From positions 1 through 35,117 of the forward strand of contig MKTT01000150.1 of NCBI GenBank assembly GCA_001898385.1: a stretch of 35,117 nucleotides of DNA, in the 5' to 3' direction. This stretch comes from Planctomycetales bacterium 71-10 (GTDB lineage Bacteria > Planctomycetota > Planctomycetia > Isosphaerales > Isosphaeraceae). Positions within the stretch are counted from its first letter, which is position 1, and every line of letters starts with the position of its first letter. Positions 18,036 through 25,060 of the stretch are shown piece by piece. Under the pieces are notes generated by a model, which saw only the letters and a list, made by a program, of their open reading frames with translations, ran no database searches and was not told the origin of the DNA. The position numbers and the translations under genes are program-made.

Positions 18036-18794
18036 TCAGCCGGCCGAGGCGTTGCGACGCTTCAAGGCGACGAGCCCGGCGATTCCCAGGCCCATCAGGG
18101 CGACCGAGGTCGGCTCGGGGACGGCATTCATCGAGACGCCGTCGAGGAAGAGCAGCGGCGGGATGCCCGAGCCCGTGTTGGGGAGGCCCCAGGCCAGGAA
18201 GCTCAGCGTCTGCACCTCGGACGTCGCCGTGAACTGGAGGGTCGTCTGGCGCCAGGGCTGGAAGTCGTGCTCGGGGTTCGTAAGCTGCTCCGTGGAGTGG
18301 GTCTCGCCCCCGAACGACACGATCCAGCTCAGCTCCGTGGTCGCGCCGTCGAACCCCCTCTGCTGGCCGGCCGCCCACCAGAAGGATAGGTCGTATTTCT
18401 GCCCGACGACCAGGCCGCCGATCGTCTGCTCGAGCGCGGCGCTGTAGCGGCTGTCGCCGTCGGCGACGATGAAGTTGCCGCCCGCCGGGCTGACGCCGTC
18501 GAAGGTGTTGCCGACGGCCCCGCCGTTCGTGCTCGCCCAGACCGTGAAATCGCCGTAGGTGCCGGTGGCCGACACGGAGCCCTCGCCGAAGACGAAGTTC
18601 AGCCGATTACCGTTGGCGCTGGCCCAGTCGCTGACCGTCGTGTTGTAGCCGATCTGCTTGTCGACGCCGGTGGTGGTCTCAAATCCACCGTTCTGGATGA
18701 GTTCGGCGCGGGCGGAGGCGCCCACGGCCAGGATGCAGGCGAACACGCCGACGAAACCGCGAAGTCGCTTCTTCTCGATCATGATGGAAGACAT
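18036..18794 (-). CDS. PEP-CTERM sorting domain-containing exported protein
   Basis: This 252-residue protein has a Sec signal peptide (positive residues near 8-12, hydrophobic 13-26, cleavage site ASARA-EL near residue 30). The mature part opens with LIQNGGFE, the usual beginning of secreted PEP-CTERM beta-sandwich proteins (DUF642/carbohydrate-binding-like), with Trp/Phe-rich strands through residue 220. The C-terminus is a textbook PEP-CTERM: VPEPTS, a hydrophobic helix, then a KRRN basic cluster. Such proteins are cut and anchored or released by an exosortase (EpsH type), which is not in this window. The start is uncertain: ATG 18794 is followed in frame by ATG 18782, and neither has a strong ribosome site. 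An AT-rich upstream region suggests its own promoter. Confidence 0.93.
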   Translation of the reverse strand: MSSIMIEKKRLRGFVGVFACILAVGASARAELIQNGGFETTTGVDKQIGYNTTVSDWASANGNRLNFVFGEGSVSATGTYGDFTVWASTNGGAVGNTFDGVSPAGGNFIVADGDSRYSAALEQTIGGLVVGQKYDLSFWWAAGQQRGFDGATTELSWIVSFGGETHSTEQLTNPEHDFQPWRQTTLQFTATSEVQTLSFLAWGLPNTGSGIPPLLFLDGVSMNAVPEPTSVALMGLGIAGLVALKRRNASAG

Positions 18795-19260
18795 CCCCGT
18801 TGAGTGGAATTGGCAGCTGCATGGCTGGTCAGGTCGCCGACGACCTAGCGGGGGATTTTAGAAATCGATCGAAGGCCGATGCAATAATGTCTATTAATAA
18901 CATCAGGGCGTTGCAATTGCGGAAATATTCGACGGCCATCGACGCGAGGAGGTTGATTCCGGCGTCACATGGCATAGGGGGCCCGGCCCGTCGGCGGATT
19001 CGTGCACACTCCGCACGATCATCCGGACTCAATCAACCCTAAAAACACATTGCAGTCCCAGGCGACGCCGGAGGCGACGATGTCGTCGCGCATCACGGCC
19101 CGGGAAGTCGACGCCGAACGCGCCGATCTCGGGCCCCGGCGATGCGATGCCGAGGGGGCGCCCTTCCAGCCTCGGGCGCGTTCGTTCGCGGGGGGACGCC
19201 CGCGATTCGAGCCTCCCGGCCGAGAGGAGGCCCGCGGGACGTCGGCCGACCCGGACGGGA
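18795..19260. other. Non-coding stretch upstream of the PEP-CTERM gene
   Basis: I see no convincing gene in these 466 bases. Next to the PEP-CTERM start, AGGTCG-CCGA-CGACCT (18831-18846) is a perfect six-pair hairpin that would lie in its leader. The section about 18855-18945 is strikingly AT-rich for this genome and probably holds the promoter, but no clear -35/-10 pair could be fixed. The rest, up to 19260, shows nothing recognisable. Confidence 0.5.
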
Positions 19261-19301
19261 TCATCCTCCGTCCGAGGGCTCCAGGCCCAGGCCGTAGCCG
19301 G
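19261..19301 (-). repeat. Copy 2 of the 41-bp C-terminal tail repeat
   Basis: Matches 16904-16944 at 38 of 41 positions, in the same orientation and reading frame and including the stop codon. The three differences are one Ala/Ser change and changes in the last two codons. Confidence 0.8.
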
Positions 19302-19563
19302 GCCGGCCGGAGTCGTTCACGACGGCGGCGCGGATGGTGCCGTCGGGCTGGTAGCTGTCGCGGAGGACGAACAGGTCGATCGCCCGGCCGCCGGGGACCT
19401 CCAGCGTCAGCGACTCGCGGTCGCCGATGACGTCCCGGGCGAGTCGGAAGACGGCGACGTGGACCGCCCCCATCGCGTCGAGTTCCACCGCGAGCCCCGG
19501 CGCGATCACCTCGCCGACGACGTCCTTCAGGTCCCCGGTCAGCCGCTCGTTTTCGCCCTTCAT
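19261..19563 (-). CDS. Small hypothetical protein with GYGLGLEP C-terminus
   Basis: This 100-residue protein is not recognised. It is probably real: AAGGAGG stands eight bases before the ATG at 19563, the strongest ribosome-binding site in the neighbourhood, and codon use is like that of adjacent genes. It appears soluble, with no signal peptide or membrane segment: an N-terminal charged helix (KGENERLTGDLKDVVGEVI) and then a beta-rich part (VHVAVFRLARDVIGDRESLTLEV). It ends in GYGLGLEPSDGG, nearly the same tail as the sterol-desaturase family protein 1.4 kb further on. It is divergent from ilvN, with 267 bases between the two starts. Confidence 0.75.
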   Translation of the reverse strand: MKGENERLTGDLKDVVGEVIAPGLAVELDAMGAVHVAVFRLARDVIGDRESLTLEVPGGRAIDLFVLRDSYQPDGTIRAAVVNDSGRPGYGLGLEPSDGG

Positions 19564-19696
19564 CGCCCGGCCCTCCTTCGGTCTCGATCGCGAACCGCCG
19601 CATGGTACGGCATGGGGCGGTCGCCTGGCCAGCCGTCGGCGGGCGGCGAACCTTCACGACCCGCCCCGCCTCTGGTTTTCGGCCCCGGCGGGCGTG

Positions 19697-19724
19697 TCGA
19701 CGGGAGTACCAGTTGTGGTACACT
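19697..19724 (+). promoter_or_regulatory. Candidate ilvN promoter with an overlapping palindrome
   Basis: TCGACG (19697-19702) and TACACT (19719-19724), 16 bases apart, each match consensus at four of six positions. The inverted repeat GTACCA-GTTG-TGGTAC (19706-19721) fills the spacer and overlaps the -10, a placement expected for a repressor operator. The leader to the ilvN ATG would be about 100 bases. It was found by eye. Confidence 0.35.
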
Positions 19725-19830
19725 GGCCCGTCCGACCGGGGACGATCGGGTATCTGGATATTCACGAGTGCGTCGCCGGCTCCCGGACGACGCGACTCGG
19801 CGGCCCGCCGCCGAGCCAGGGGACGTGGTG

Positions 19831-20445
19831 ATGGCCAACGATTCGAAGTCTTCGACCGCTTCCAAGGAACCCTCGCAGACGAGGGGCAACCGCCACGTCC
19901 TGTCGGCCCTGGTCCAGAACACCCCCGGCGTGCTCGCCCACGTCTCGGGCATGTTCGCCTCGCGCGGGTTCAACATCGACAGCCTCGCCGTCGGCGAGAC
20001 CGAGGACCCGCTGCTCTCGCGGATCACCGTCGTCGTCAAGGGCGACGAGCGCTACCTGGAGCAGGTGCGCAAGCAACTGGAGAAGATCGTGACCGTCGTC
20101 AAGGTCCACGACATCTCCCGCGAGGACTACGTCGAGCGCGACCTGATGCTCATCAAGATCCGCGCCACGGCCGAGGACCGGATGCAGGTCCAGTCGCTGG
20201 TGTCGATCTTCCGGGCCCGGATCGTCGACGTCACGACCGACGCCCTGATGATCGAGGTCTCGGGCCAGGAGCGGAAGGTCGAGGCGTTCATCGAGGCCGT
20301 CCGCGAGTACGGCATCCTGGAACTCGCCCGCACCGGCCGGATCGCGCTGGTCCGGGGCGTCCCGCGGTTCGACGAGCCCGACGGGCCGGCCCCGACGCCC
20401 GTCGAGGACGCGGCCCCCATGGTCCACGGCCACTCCGAACTCTGA
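19831..20445 (+). CDS. ilvN: Acetolactate synthase small (regulatory) subunit
   Basis: This 204-residue protein is the regulatory subunit of acetohydroxyacid synthase, which makes acetolactate or acetohydroxybutyrate in valine, leucine and isoleucine synthesis. The N-terminal ACT domain is clear from about residue 21 (HVLSALVQNTPGVLAHVSG, FASRGFNIDSLAVG), then the second conserved domain from about 100 (ERDLMLIKI, GILELARTGRIAL). It is longer than the usual 160-170 residues because of a Ser/Thr-rich start of about 20 residues and a Pro/Glu-rich end. I start at ATG 19831 with AGGGGACG upstream; the preceding codon is GTG. The catalytic subunit gene ilvB is not in the window. ilvC follows after 104 bases, so the two are probably one operon. 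Confidence 0.95.
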   Translation: MANDSKSSTASKEPSQTRGNRHVLSALVQNTPGVLAHVSGMFASRGFNIDSLAVGETEDPLLSRITVVVKGDERYLEQVRKQLEKIVTVVKVHDISREDYVERDLMLIKIRATAEDRMQVQSLVSIFRARIVDVTTDALMIEVSGQERKVEAFIEAVREYGILELARTGRIALVRGVPRFDEPDGPAPTPVEDAAPMVHGHSEL

Positions 20446-20549
20446 TCCGTCCCGGAACCGGGCCCGGCGAGGCGTCGACGACACGCCCGGCCCGGGCCCT
20501 TCCCTTTTCCCTCCCACCCCAAGCCGAAGACGCTCCCGAGGAGACCGAG

Positions 20550-21557
20550 ATGCCCGCCCAGATGTACTACGACCAGGACGCCGACCTTTCGCTGCTGAAG
20601 GGTAAGACGGTGGCGATCATCGGCTACGGCAGCCAGGGGCACGCGCACGCCCAGAACCTGCGCGACTCGGGCTGCAACGTGGTCGTGGGCCAGCGTCCCG
20701 GCTCGGCGAACTACGACCTGGCCGTCGACCACGGCTTCAAGCCGGTCTCCGCGGCCGAGGCCGCCAAGGCGGGCGACCTGGTCAACATCCTCCTGCCCGA
20801 CGAGTTCCAGGCCGACGTCTACAACAACGACATCAAGCCGAACCTGAAGCCGGGCGACCTCCTCCTCTGCTCGCACGGCTTCAACATCCACTTCGGCCAG
20901 GTCGTCCCGCCGAAGGGGGTGGACAGCGCCCTGGTGGCCCCCAAGGGCCCCGGCCACCTGGTCCGCAGCGAGTATGTCCGCGGCGGCGGCGTCCCCTGCC
21001 TCATCGCCACCGGCGACGGCTGCTCCGAGCTGGGCGAGAAGCTCGCCCTGGCCTACGCCAAGGGGATCGGCGGCGCCCGCGCCGGCGTCCTCCGCACCAC
21101 CTTCGCCGAGGAGACCGAGACCGACCTGTTCGGCGAGCAGGTCGTCCTCTGCGGCGGCCTCTCCGCCCTGGTCAAGATGGGGTACGAGACCCTCATCGAG
21201 GCCGGCTACCAGGAGGAGTCCGCCTACTTCGAGTGCGTCCACGAGCTGAAGCTCATCGTCGACCTGATCTATCAGGGCGGCCTGGACTACATGCGCTACA
21301 GCATCTCCAACACGGCCGAGTACGGCGACTACATCCGCGGCCCCCAGATCATCACCGAGGAGACCCGCGCCGCGATGCGCAAGGCCCTCGCCGAGATCAA
21401 GTCGGGCCAGTTCGCCCGCGACTTCATCCTGGAGAACAAGGCCGGCAAGCCGATGTTCCAGGCCCTCCGCCGCCAGGAGCGCTCGCACCCGGTCGAGAAG
21501 GTCGGCAAGCGCCTCCGCGCCCTGATGCCCTGGATCAAGGCCAAGACCGTCGACTGA
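20550..21557 (+). CDS. ilvC: Ketol-acid reductoisomerase (class I, short form)
   Basis: This 335-residue enzyme converts acetolactate to 2,3-dihydroxy-isovalerate (and the isoleucine equivalent) using NAD(P)H and Mg2+. The dinucleotide-binding motif GYGSQGHAHA is at residues 25-34, followed by the cofactor loop GQRPGSANYD (48-57), KGPGHLVRSEY, the metal-binding DLFGEQ segment, and the helical knotted domain with ESAYFECVHELKLIVDLIY. The length is that of the class I enzyme. GAGGAG lies seven bases before ATG 20550. It sits downstream of ilvN and only 16 bases before a zinc-ribbon membrane protein gene, suggesting a longer transcript. Confidence 0.97.
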   Translation: MPAQMYYDQDADLSLLKGKTVAIIGYGSQGHAHAQNLRDSGCNVVVGQRPGSANYDLAVDHGFKPVSAAEAAKAGDLVNILLPDEFQADVYNNDIKPNLKPGDLLLCSHGFNIHFGQVVPPKGVDSALVAPKGPGHLVRSEYVRGGGVPCLIATGDGCSELGEKLALAYAKGIGGARAGVLRTTFAEETETDLFGEQVVLCGGLSALVKMGYETLIEAGYQEESAYFECVHELKLIVDLIYQGGLDYMRYSISNTAEYGDYIRGPQIITEETRAAMRKALAEIKSGQFARDFILENKAGKPMFQALRRQERSHPVEKVGKRLRALMPWIKAKTVD

Positions 21558-21573
21558 GCCGGGATACCCCACC

Positions 21574-22512
21574 ATGCCGCGCTACTGGGAGTGCCCGTCC
21601 TGCCGGGCGCTCTTGACCCGAGAGCGGCTGGAGGCCGCGGCGGGCGTCTGCCCCTATTGCGACGCCCGCGTCGGCCCCCCGGCCGACTTCGCGGACCCCG
21701 ACGCCCCCCCGGCCGAGCCCGAGGGGGCGCGCCGGCTCGCCTCGATCGCTGTCCCGGCGACGATCGGCGGCAAGCTCGCGACCGCGGCGAAGCTGCTGGT
21801 CGAGCAGCTCCCGCTGATCGCCGGCGTCGTCCTGCTGTTCAAGCTCCCGACGAACACCGGCCTCGAAATCATCCTGGAGCGCCGCGGCGCCGGCGCGCAC
21901 CCGCTCGCGCCGATCATGCTCAAGTTCGTGGTCGAGCTGTTCTTCGACCCGGTCGCGACGGCCGCCGTGCTGGTCGCGCTGGCCGGGCGGATGTCGGGCC
22001 GGGCGACGCCGTTCCCGGTCGCCCTCCGCGCCGGGCTCGATTCCTGGTGGTGGCTGTTCGCGGCCCGGCTGGTGAAGCAGCTCACCATCATGGCCGTGGG
22101 CCTCGGCCTGCTGTTCCCCGAGCTGGGCCCGGCCCGGGTCGTCTTCGCGATCCCGATGCTGGTCCTGGTCGTCCGCTACGCGCTGGTCGATGAGGCGGTG
22201 GTGCTGGACCATACTCCAGTGCTGGAATCGCGACGGCGAAGCTCCGAGCTGGTGACGGGCCGGGCGTGGCAGGTCGTGGGCGCCGGGTTCGGCTCCCTGG
22301 TCGCCCTCCTGTTCCTCGCCCAGCTCACCGGCCAGTGGGCCGAGCGCCTGGGGCTCGTCGAAGACCCGCTCGCGCGGGGCCTCCTGGTCACTCTGTTCGA
22401 CGTCCTCGCCGTCTACAATACGATCGTTCTCTTTCTCATCTACTGGGAAGCCCGGAGCGGCCCGGCGGGCGAAATCGCCCCCAGGCCGACTCTCGAAGAA
22501 GACTCCTTCTGA
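21574..22512 (+). CDS. Zinc-ribbon polytopic membrane protein, unknown function
   Basis: This 312-residue protein is not recognised at family level. It starts with a four-cysteine zinc ribbon (C7, C10, C26, C29), then a Pro/Asp-rich linker and about six hydrophobic segments between residues 70 and 295 (for example LIAGVVLLF, WWWLFAARLVKQL, VVFAIPMLVLVVRYALV, GFGSLVALLFLAQL, TIVLFLIYW). The segment RYALVDEAVVLDHTPVLESRRRSSELVTGRAW resembles the loop of DUF975/glycerophosphoryl-diester-phosphodiesterase-type membrane proteins, in which a conserved arginine-rich segment precedes a membrane helix; this is a weak resemblance only. It follows ilvC by 16 bases, so co-transcription is likely even though a metabolic link is not evident. 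Confidence 0.85.
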   Translation: MPRYWECPSCRALLTRERLEAAAGVCPYCDARVGPPADFADPDAPPAEPEGARRLASIAVPATIGGKLATAAKLLVEQLPLIAGVVLLFKLPTNTGLEIILERRGAGAHPLAPIMLKFVVELFFDPVATAAVLVALAGRMSGRATPFPVALRAGLDSWWWLFAARLVKQLTIMAVGLGLLFPELGPARVVFAIPMLVLVVRYALVDEAVVLDHTPVLESRRRSSELVTGRAWQVVGAGFGSLVALLFLAQLTGQWAERLGLVEDPLARGLLVTLFDVLAVYNTIVLFLIYWEARSGPAGEIAPRPTLEEDSF

Positions 22513-22566
22513 ACCAACCAATCCGAGGACGAGCCGGGAGGCCGCCCCACGCGGGCGGCGATCGTC

Positions 22567-22767
22567 ATGGCCAAGCCCACCTACTACATCGACGAGAACT
22601 GCATCGACTGCGACCTCTGCCACGAGACCGCGCCCGAGATGTTCGCCCGCGACGACGACGAAGGCCGCAGCGTCGTCACCCGCCCCCCCGCCACCGACGA
22701 GGAACTTTCCCTCTACCGCGAGGCCGCCGAAGCCTGCCCCGTCGAGGCCATCCGCGAGGAGAAGTGA
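22567..22767 (+). CDS. Single-cluster [4Fe-4S] ferredoxin
   Basis: This 66-residue protein is a small soluble electron carrier. C12, C15 and C18 (CIDCDLC) with C57 followed by Pro (ACPVEAI) provide the four ligands of one [4Fe-4S] cluster. The length and the pattern, with HETAPEMF after the first three cysteines, fit monocluster ferredoxins such as those serving P450s or other oxygenases. No second cluster motif is present. It lies 54 bases after the membrane protein gene on the same strand and may share its transcript; no obvious reductase or acceptor is adjacent, although a di-iron oxygenase of the sterol-desaturase family is encoded about 5 kb away. Confidence 0.93.
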   Translation: MAKPTYYIDENCIDCDLCHETAPEMFARDDDEGRSVVTRPPATDEELSLYREAAEACPVEAIREEK

Positions 22768-22901
22768 GCTTTCACCATCCCGCCGAGGATGCCCCGCGGA
22801 GCCGCCGATGGTCCTGGCCGGCACACGCCGTCCCATCTTAGCCCCGGCCTTTTGCCGAGCCGCCTCGCGTTCCTTCGCCGTTTGACGCGGTCAGGCGGCG
22901 G

Positions 22902-23465
22902 TCAGTCGGTCATCAGGAAATTCGGGCCGGTCTTCGGAGCCTCGCCTCCCAGAAACTGGACGCCGTCATCGCTTACGGCGTAGGTCTCCAGATAGGAAGC
23001 TGTGGTCGACGTGATCGCTCCCGACTCGCTGGCCAGGTGGGGGAGAATCTGCACGCGGACGAGCATGTGGTCGCCATCCTGGACGACAGCCTTGATCGTG
23101 CCGTACCAGCCGTTGATCTTCACGTCCGGCCGGTCGAGCCAGGCGAAGTGGGCCAGCCGCGCCGGCGACGACGGCGGATCGTGAAGCGCGAAGATTTGGC
23201 CGATCCGGGTGTGCAATTCGAGCTTCAAACCGTCGGCGTCCGGGTCGGGGCCGATCTCGGTCCCCCGATACCATGTCATGTCTTGCTGCCGCAACGCGGC
23301 TTGGGCGTCCAGATCGGACGGGATGAAAGCCTTCCCGACCGCCTGTCGCTCCGTTTGCGCCGCCTGGGCGGCGGCCCCTTTAGTCCGGGCTGCGGTCCCG
23401 GTTGCGACGCCAATCGGGATGCACGTGGCGAAAGCCAGCACCGTCATGCCGATGGATTTCCTCAT
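22902..23465 (-). CDS. Secreted hypothetical protein
   Basis: This 187-residue protein is of no recognised family. A Sec-type signal is evident: MRKSIG, a hydrophobic stretch to about residue 24, then an Ala/Thr-rich exit. There is no lipobox (the cysteine is preceded by Thr). The mature part has a beta-rich region from about 70 (KLELHTRIGQIFALHD, VKINGWYGTIKAVV, HMLVRVQILPHL) ending in YAVSDDGVQFLGG. I chose ATG 23465, which has GAGGATTGATA directly upstream; a TTG two codons earlier is less likely. It follows the gene at 23520-24305 by 54 bases on the same strand. G+C is visibly lower than in the flanking housekeeping genes, suggesting acquired DNA. Confidence 0.8.
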   Translation of the reverse strand: MRKSIGMTVLAFATCIPIGVATGTAARTKGAAAQAAQTERQAVGKAFIPSDLDAQAALRQQDMTWYRGTEIGPDPDADGLKLELHTRIGQIFALHDPPSSPARLAHFAWLDRPDVKINGWYGTIKAVVQDGDHMLVRVQILPHLASESGAITSTTASYLETYAVSDDGVQFLGGEAPKTGPNFLMTD

Positions 23466-23519
23466 TATCAATCCTCATTCCTCTGATGTCTGGATGCACC
23501 CTTCGGACGAAGCAATCCG

Positions 23520-24305
23520 TTATTCGACCAAGGACCACTGCCCAGACCCCGACTTGATCTTAGTGAAATGATGTTCCGTCAGATACATGATCGTCTGGTT
23601 CCCGCAAGAGTCCACGGTGACGATGCGGAACTGCTGGTAGAAGTCGTCGAACGTGCTGCCGTCGGGCATGGCGTTGTAGTCCGCCATGGTGCTTGGCGGC
23701 TGCAATGTCACGGTCTTGTAGTCGTAGACCTTGCCGTTCGACATGTACAGATCCTGGTTGCCATTGTTCCAGCCGGAGTCGAATCCGAGACCCGGCCGAC
23801 GGATCCGCTCCTGCAAAGTCCCGCTCACGTAAGGGCCGACGGGCGTACCACCGACCATGATCTCGAAGAGGATCAATTGCCGGGCCGGCATGACCATACC
23901 GGCACCAACTCCCGCGGGAGAGTTGAGCCCTGAGACGACGTGATCGGTGTTCGCTGGGGCGATCGTGACGTTGACCGAGACGGTCGACGGACCCGGCGGC
24001 GGGTTGTAGCCGACCTGCGCGAACGTCGCCGTGCAACGGACTTCGTAGTTGCCCGGGACCGGTTCATATGTAAAGTACGTCTTGCCAGTCGCCGAAGTGG
24101 CGACCCAAGCGCTCGTCCCGCCGCTGGTGCATCGATACTCCCACTTGTACGTGCTGACGGGCCACGTGCCGTCGTCGTTGGCGGTGTAGGAGCAACCTCC
24201 CCCCAGGATGATGGGATTGGGAGTATAGCTGATCGATGTCAGCGAAGCGGCCGATCCCTTCCCCGGTACAGCCGTGAGGATCGCGACGGCCGGGACGGTC
24301 AGCAC
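23520..24305 (-). CDS. Secreted Ig/PKD-like hypothetical protein; signal peptide interrupted by a stop codon
   Basis: The frame from GTG 24305 gives 261 residues: a hydrophobic export segment (LTVPAVAILTAVPG...SAA), then an Ig/PKD-like beta domain (about residues 22-115: SISYTPNPIILGGG, YKWEYRCTSGG, PGNYEVRCTATF) and a second part of unknown type ending near HHFTKIKSGSGQWSLVE. The signal lacks the positive N-region it should have. Reading upstream in the same frame, ATG 24345-24347 starts MNARGFPGRISR, then TGA at 24309-24311, then LVLTV: exactly the missing basic N-region joined to the hydrophobic core. The gene therefore looks like one with a nonsense change (CGA to TGA would give Arg) inside the signal peptide, or one that uses the GTG two codons after the stop. 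No family could be named. G+C is low for this window. Confidence 0.65.
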   Translation of the reverse strand: MLTVPAVAILTAVPGKGSAASLTSISYTPNPIILGGGCSYTANDDGTWPVSTYKWEYRCTSGGTSAWVATSATGKTYFTYEPVPGNYEVRCTATFAQVGYNPPPGPSTVSVNVTIAPANTDHVVSGLNSPAGVGAGMVMPARQLILFEIMVGGTPVGPYVSGTLQERIRRPGLGFDSGWNNGNQDLYMSNGKVYDYKTVTLQPPSTMADYNAMPDGSTFDDFYQQFRIVTVDSCGNQTIMYLTEHHFTKIKSGSGQWSLVE

Positions 24306-24347
24306 AAGTCACCTGGAAATGCGTCCAGGAAAACCTCTTGCGTTCAT

Positions 24348-25060
24348 GTATATCGGCCCCCCCCAGGGAAGTGGATGTCGCATCCCTCACGGCATGCAGA
24401 GCATACGAAAAACCTCGCGACAAACATGGAGACGCAGCAGCCAATTCGGACAAACATGGTGTTTACAACTATGTGGATCTGAATGGAGCGTTCAGTCGAG
24501 TCGATGCCGCGCGGATTGTCAAGGGGTGAATGTTTTTTGGGACGCGATTCCTGTCATGACCGATCAGGGCCTCTAGGTGAAAAGCCTCGTAATCAATTTC
24601 GGGACCTCGGGCTCGGACTTGATGGCTTCGATTCCAATTTGAGCGGACCCGTCTTGGACTCTAGCGCCATGGGGCAATCGGGTCGCTGCAAATCCATCTT
24701 CGTGAGAGATTTCGCGTCCAACCGATTTCTGTCGCGGTACGTTTGACGTTCTCGCCCACACAAGCTTGAGCAGAATCTGGGAGGCAGTCACTCCGCAACC
24801 GATCATGATCCTCAACCGGTCTGGGCGGCGTGGCCGGCCTTCCGGTAGGTCGCGCCACCCATGGCACCACGTCGCGAGATCGCCCCCCATCCAGCCGTTA
24901 CATCCGCTACAAAGCGGAAGACGAGGCGGAGTGGGCGGACCGAGGCGTCCCGGACCGTGAATCCGGACCCGCGGCAGGTCGATACATCAAGTCGTGGAGG
25001 GGGCCGGAGCGCCCCCGATCGATGGAGACTCGCCCAGGGTTGGGATCGCAGGAGGCGATG
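24348..25060. other. Non-coding, relatively AT-rich stretch
   Basis: These 713 bases contain only short open frames without family features or good ribosome sites, and I accept none as a gene. The part upstream of the secreted-protein gene contains an 11-base direct repeat GACAAACATGG at 24419-24429 and 24449-24459 (30 bases apart, about three helical turns) and a run of eight C at 24357-24364. The section about 24560-24830 might be decayed coding DNA on the minus strand, but I recognise nothing in it. GCAGGAGG at its right end is the ribosome site of the next gene. Confidence 0.5.

Noticed and set aside
24573..24890. A 105-codon minus-strand frame in the AT-richer patch, considered as a transposase remnant
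   Set aside because: No catalytic motif, terminal repeat or known family similarity could be seen, so it was left as non-coding.
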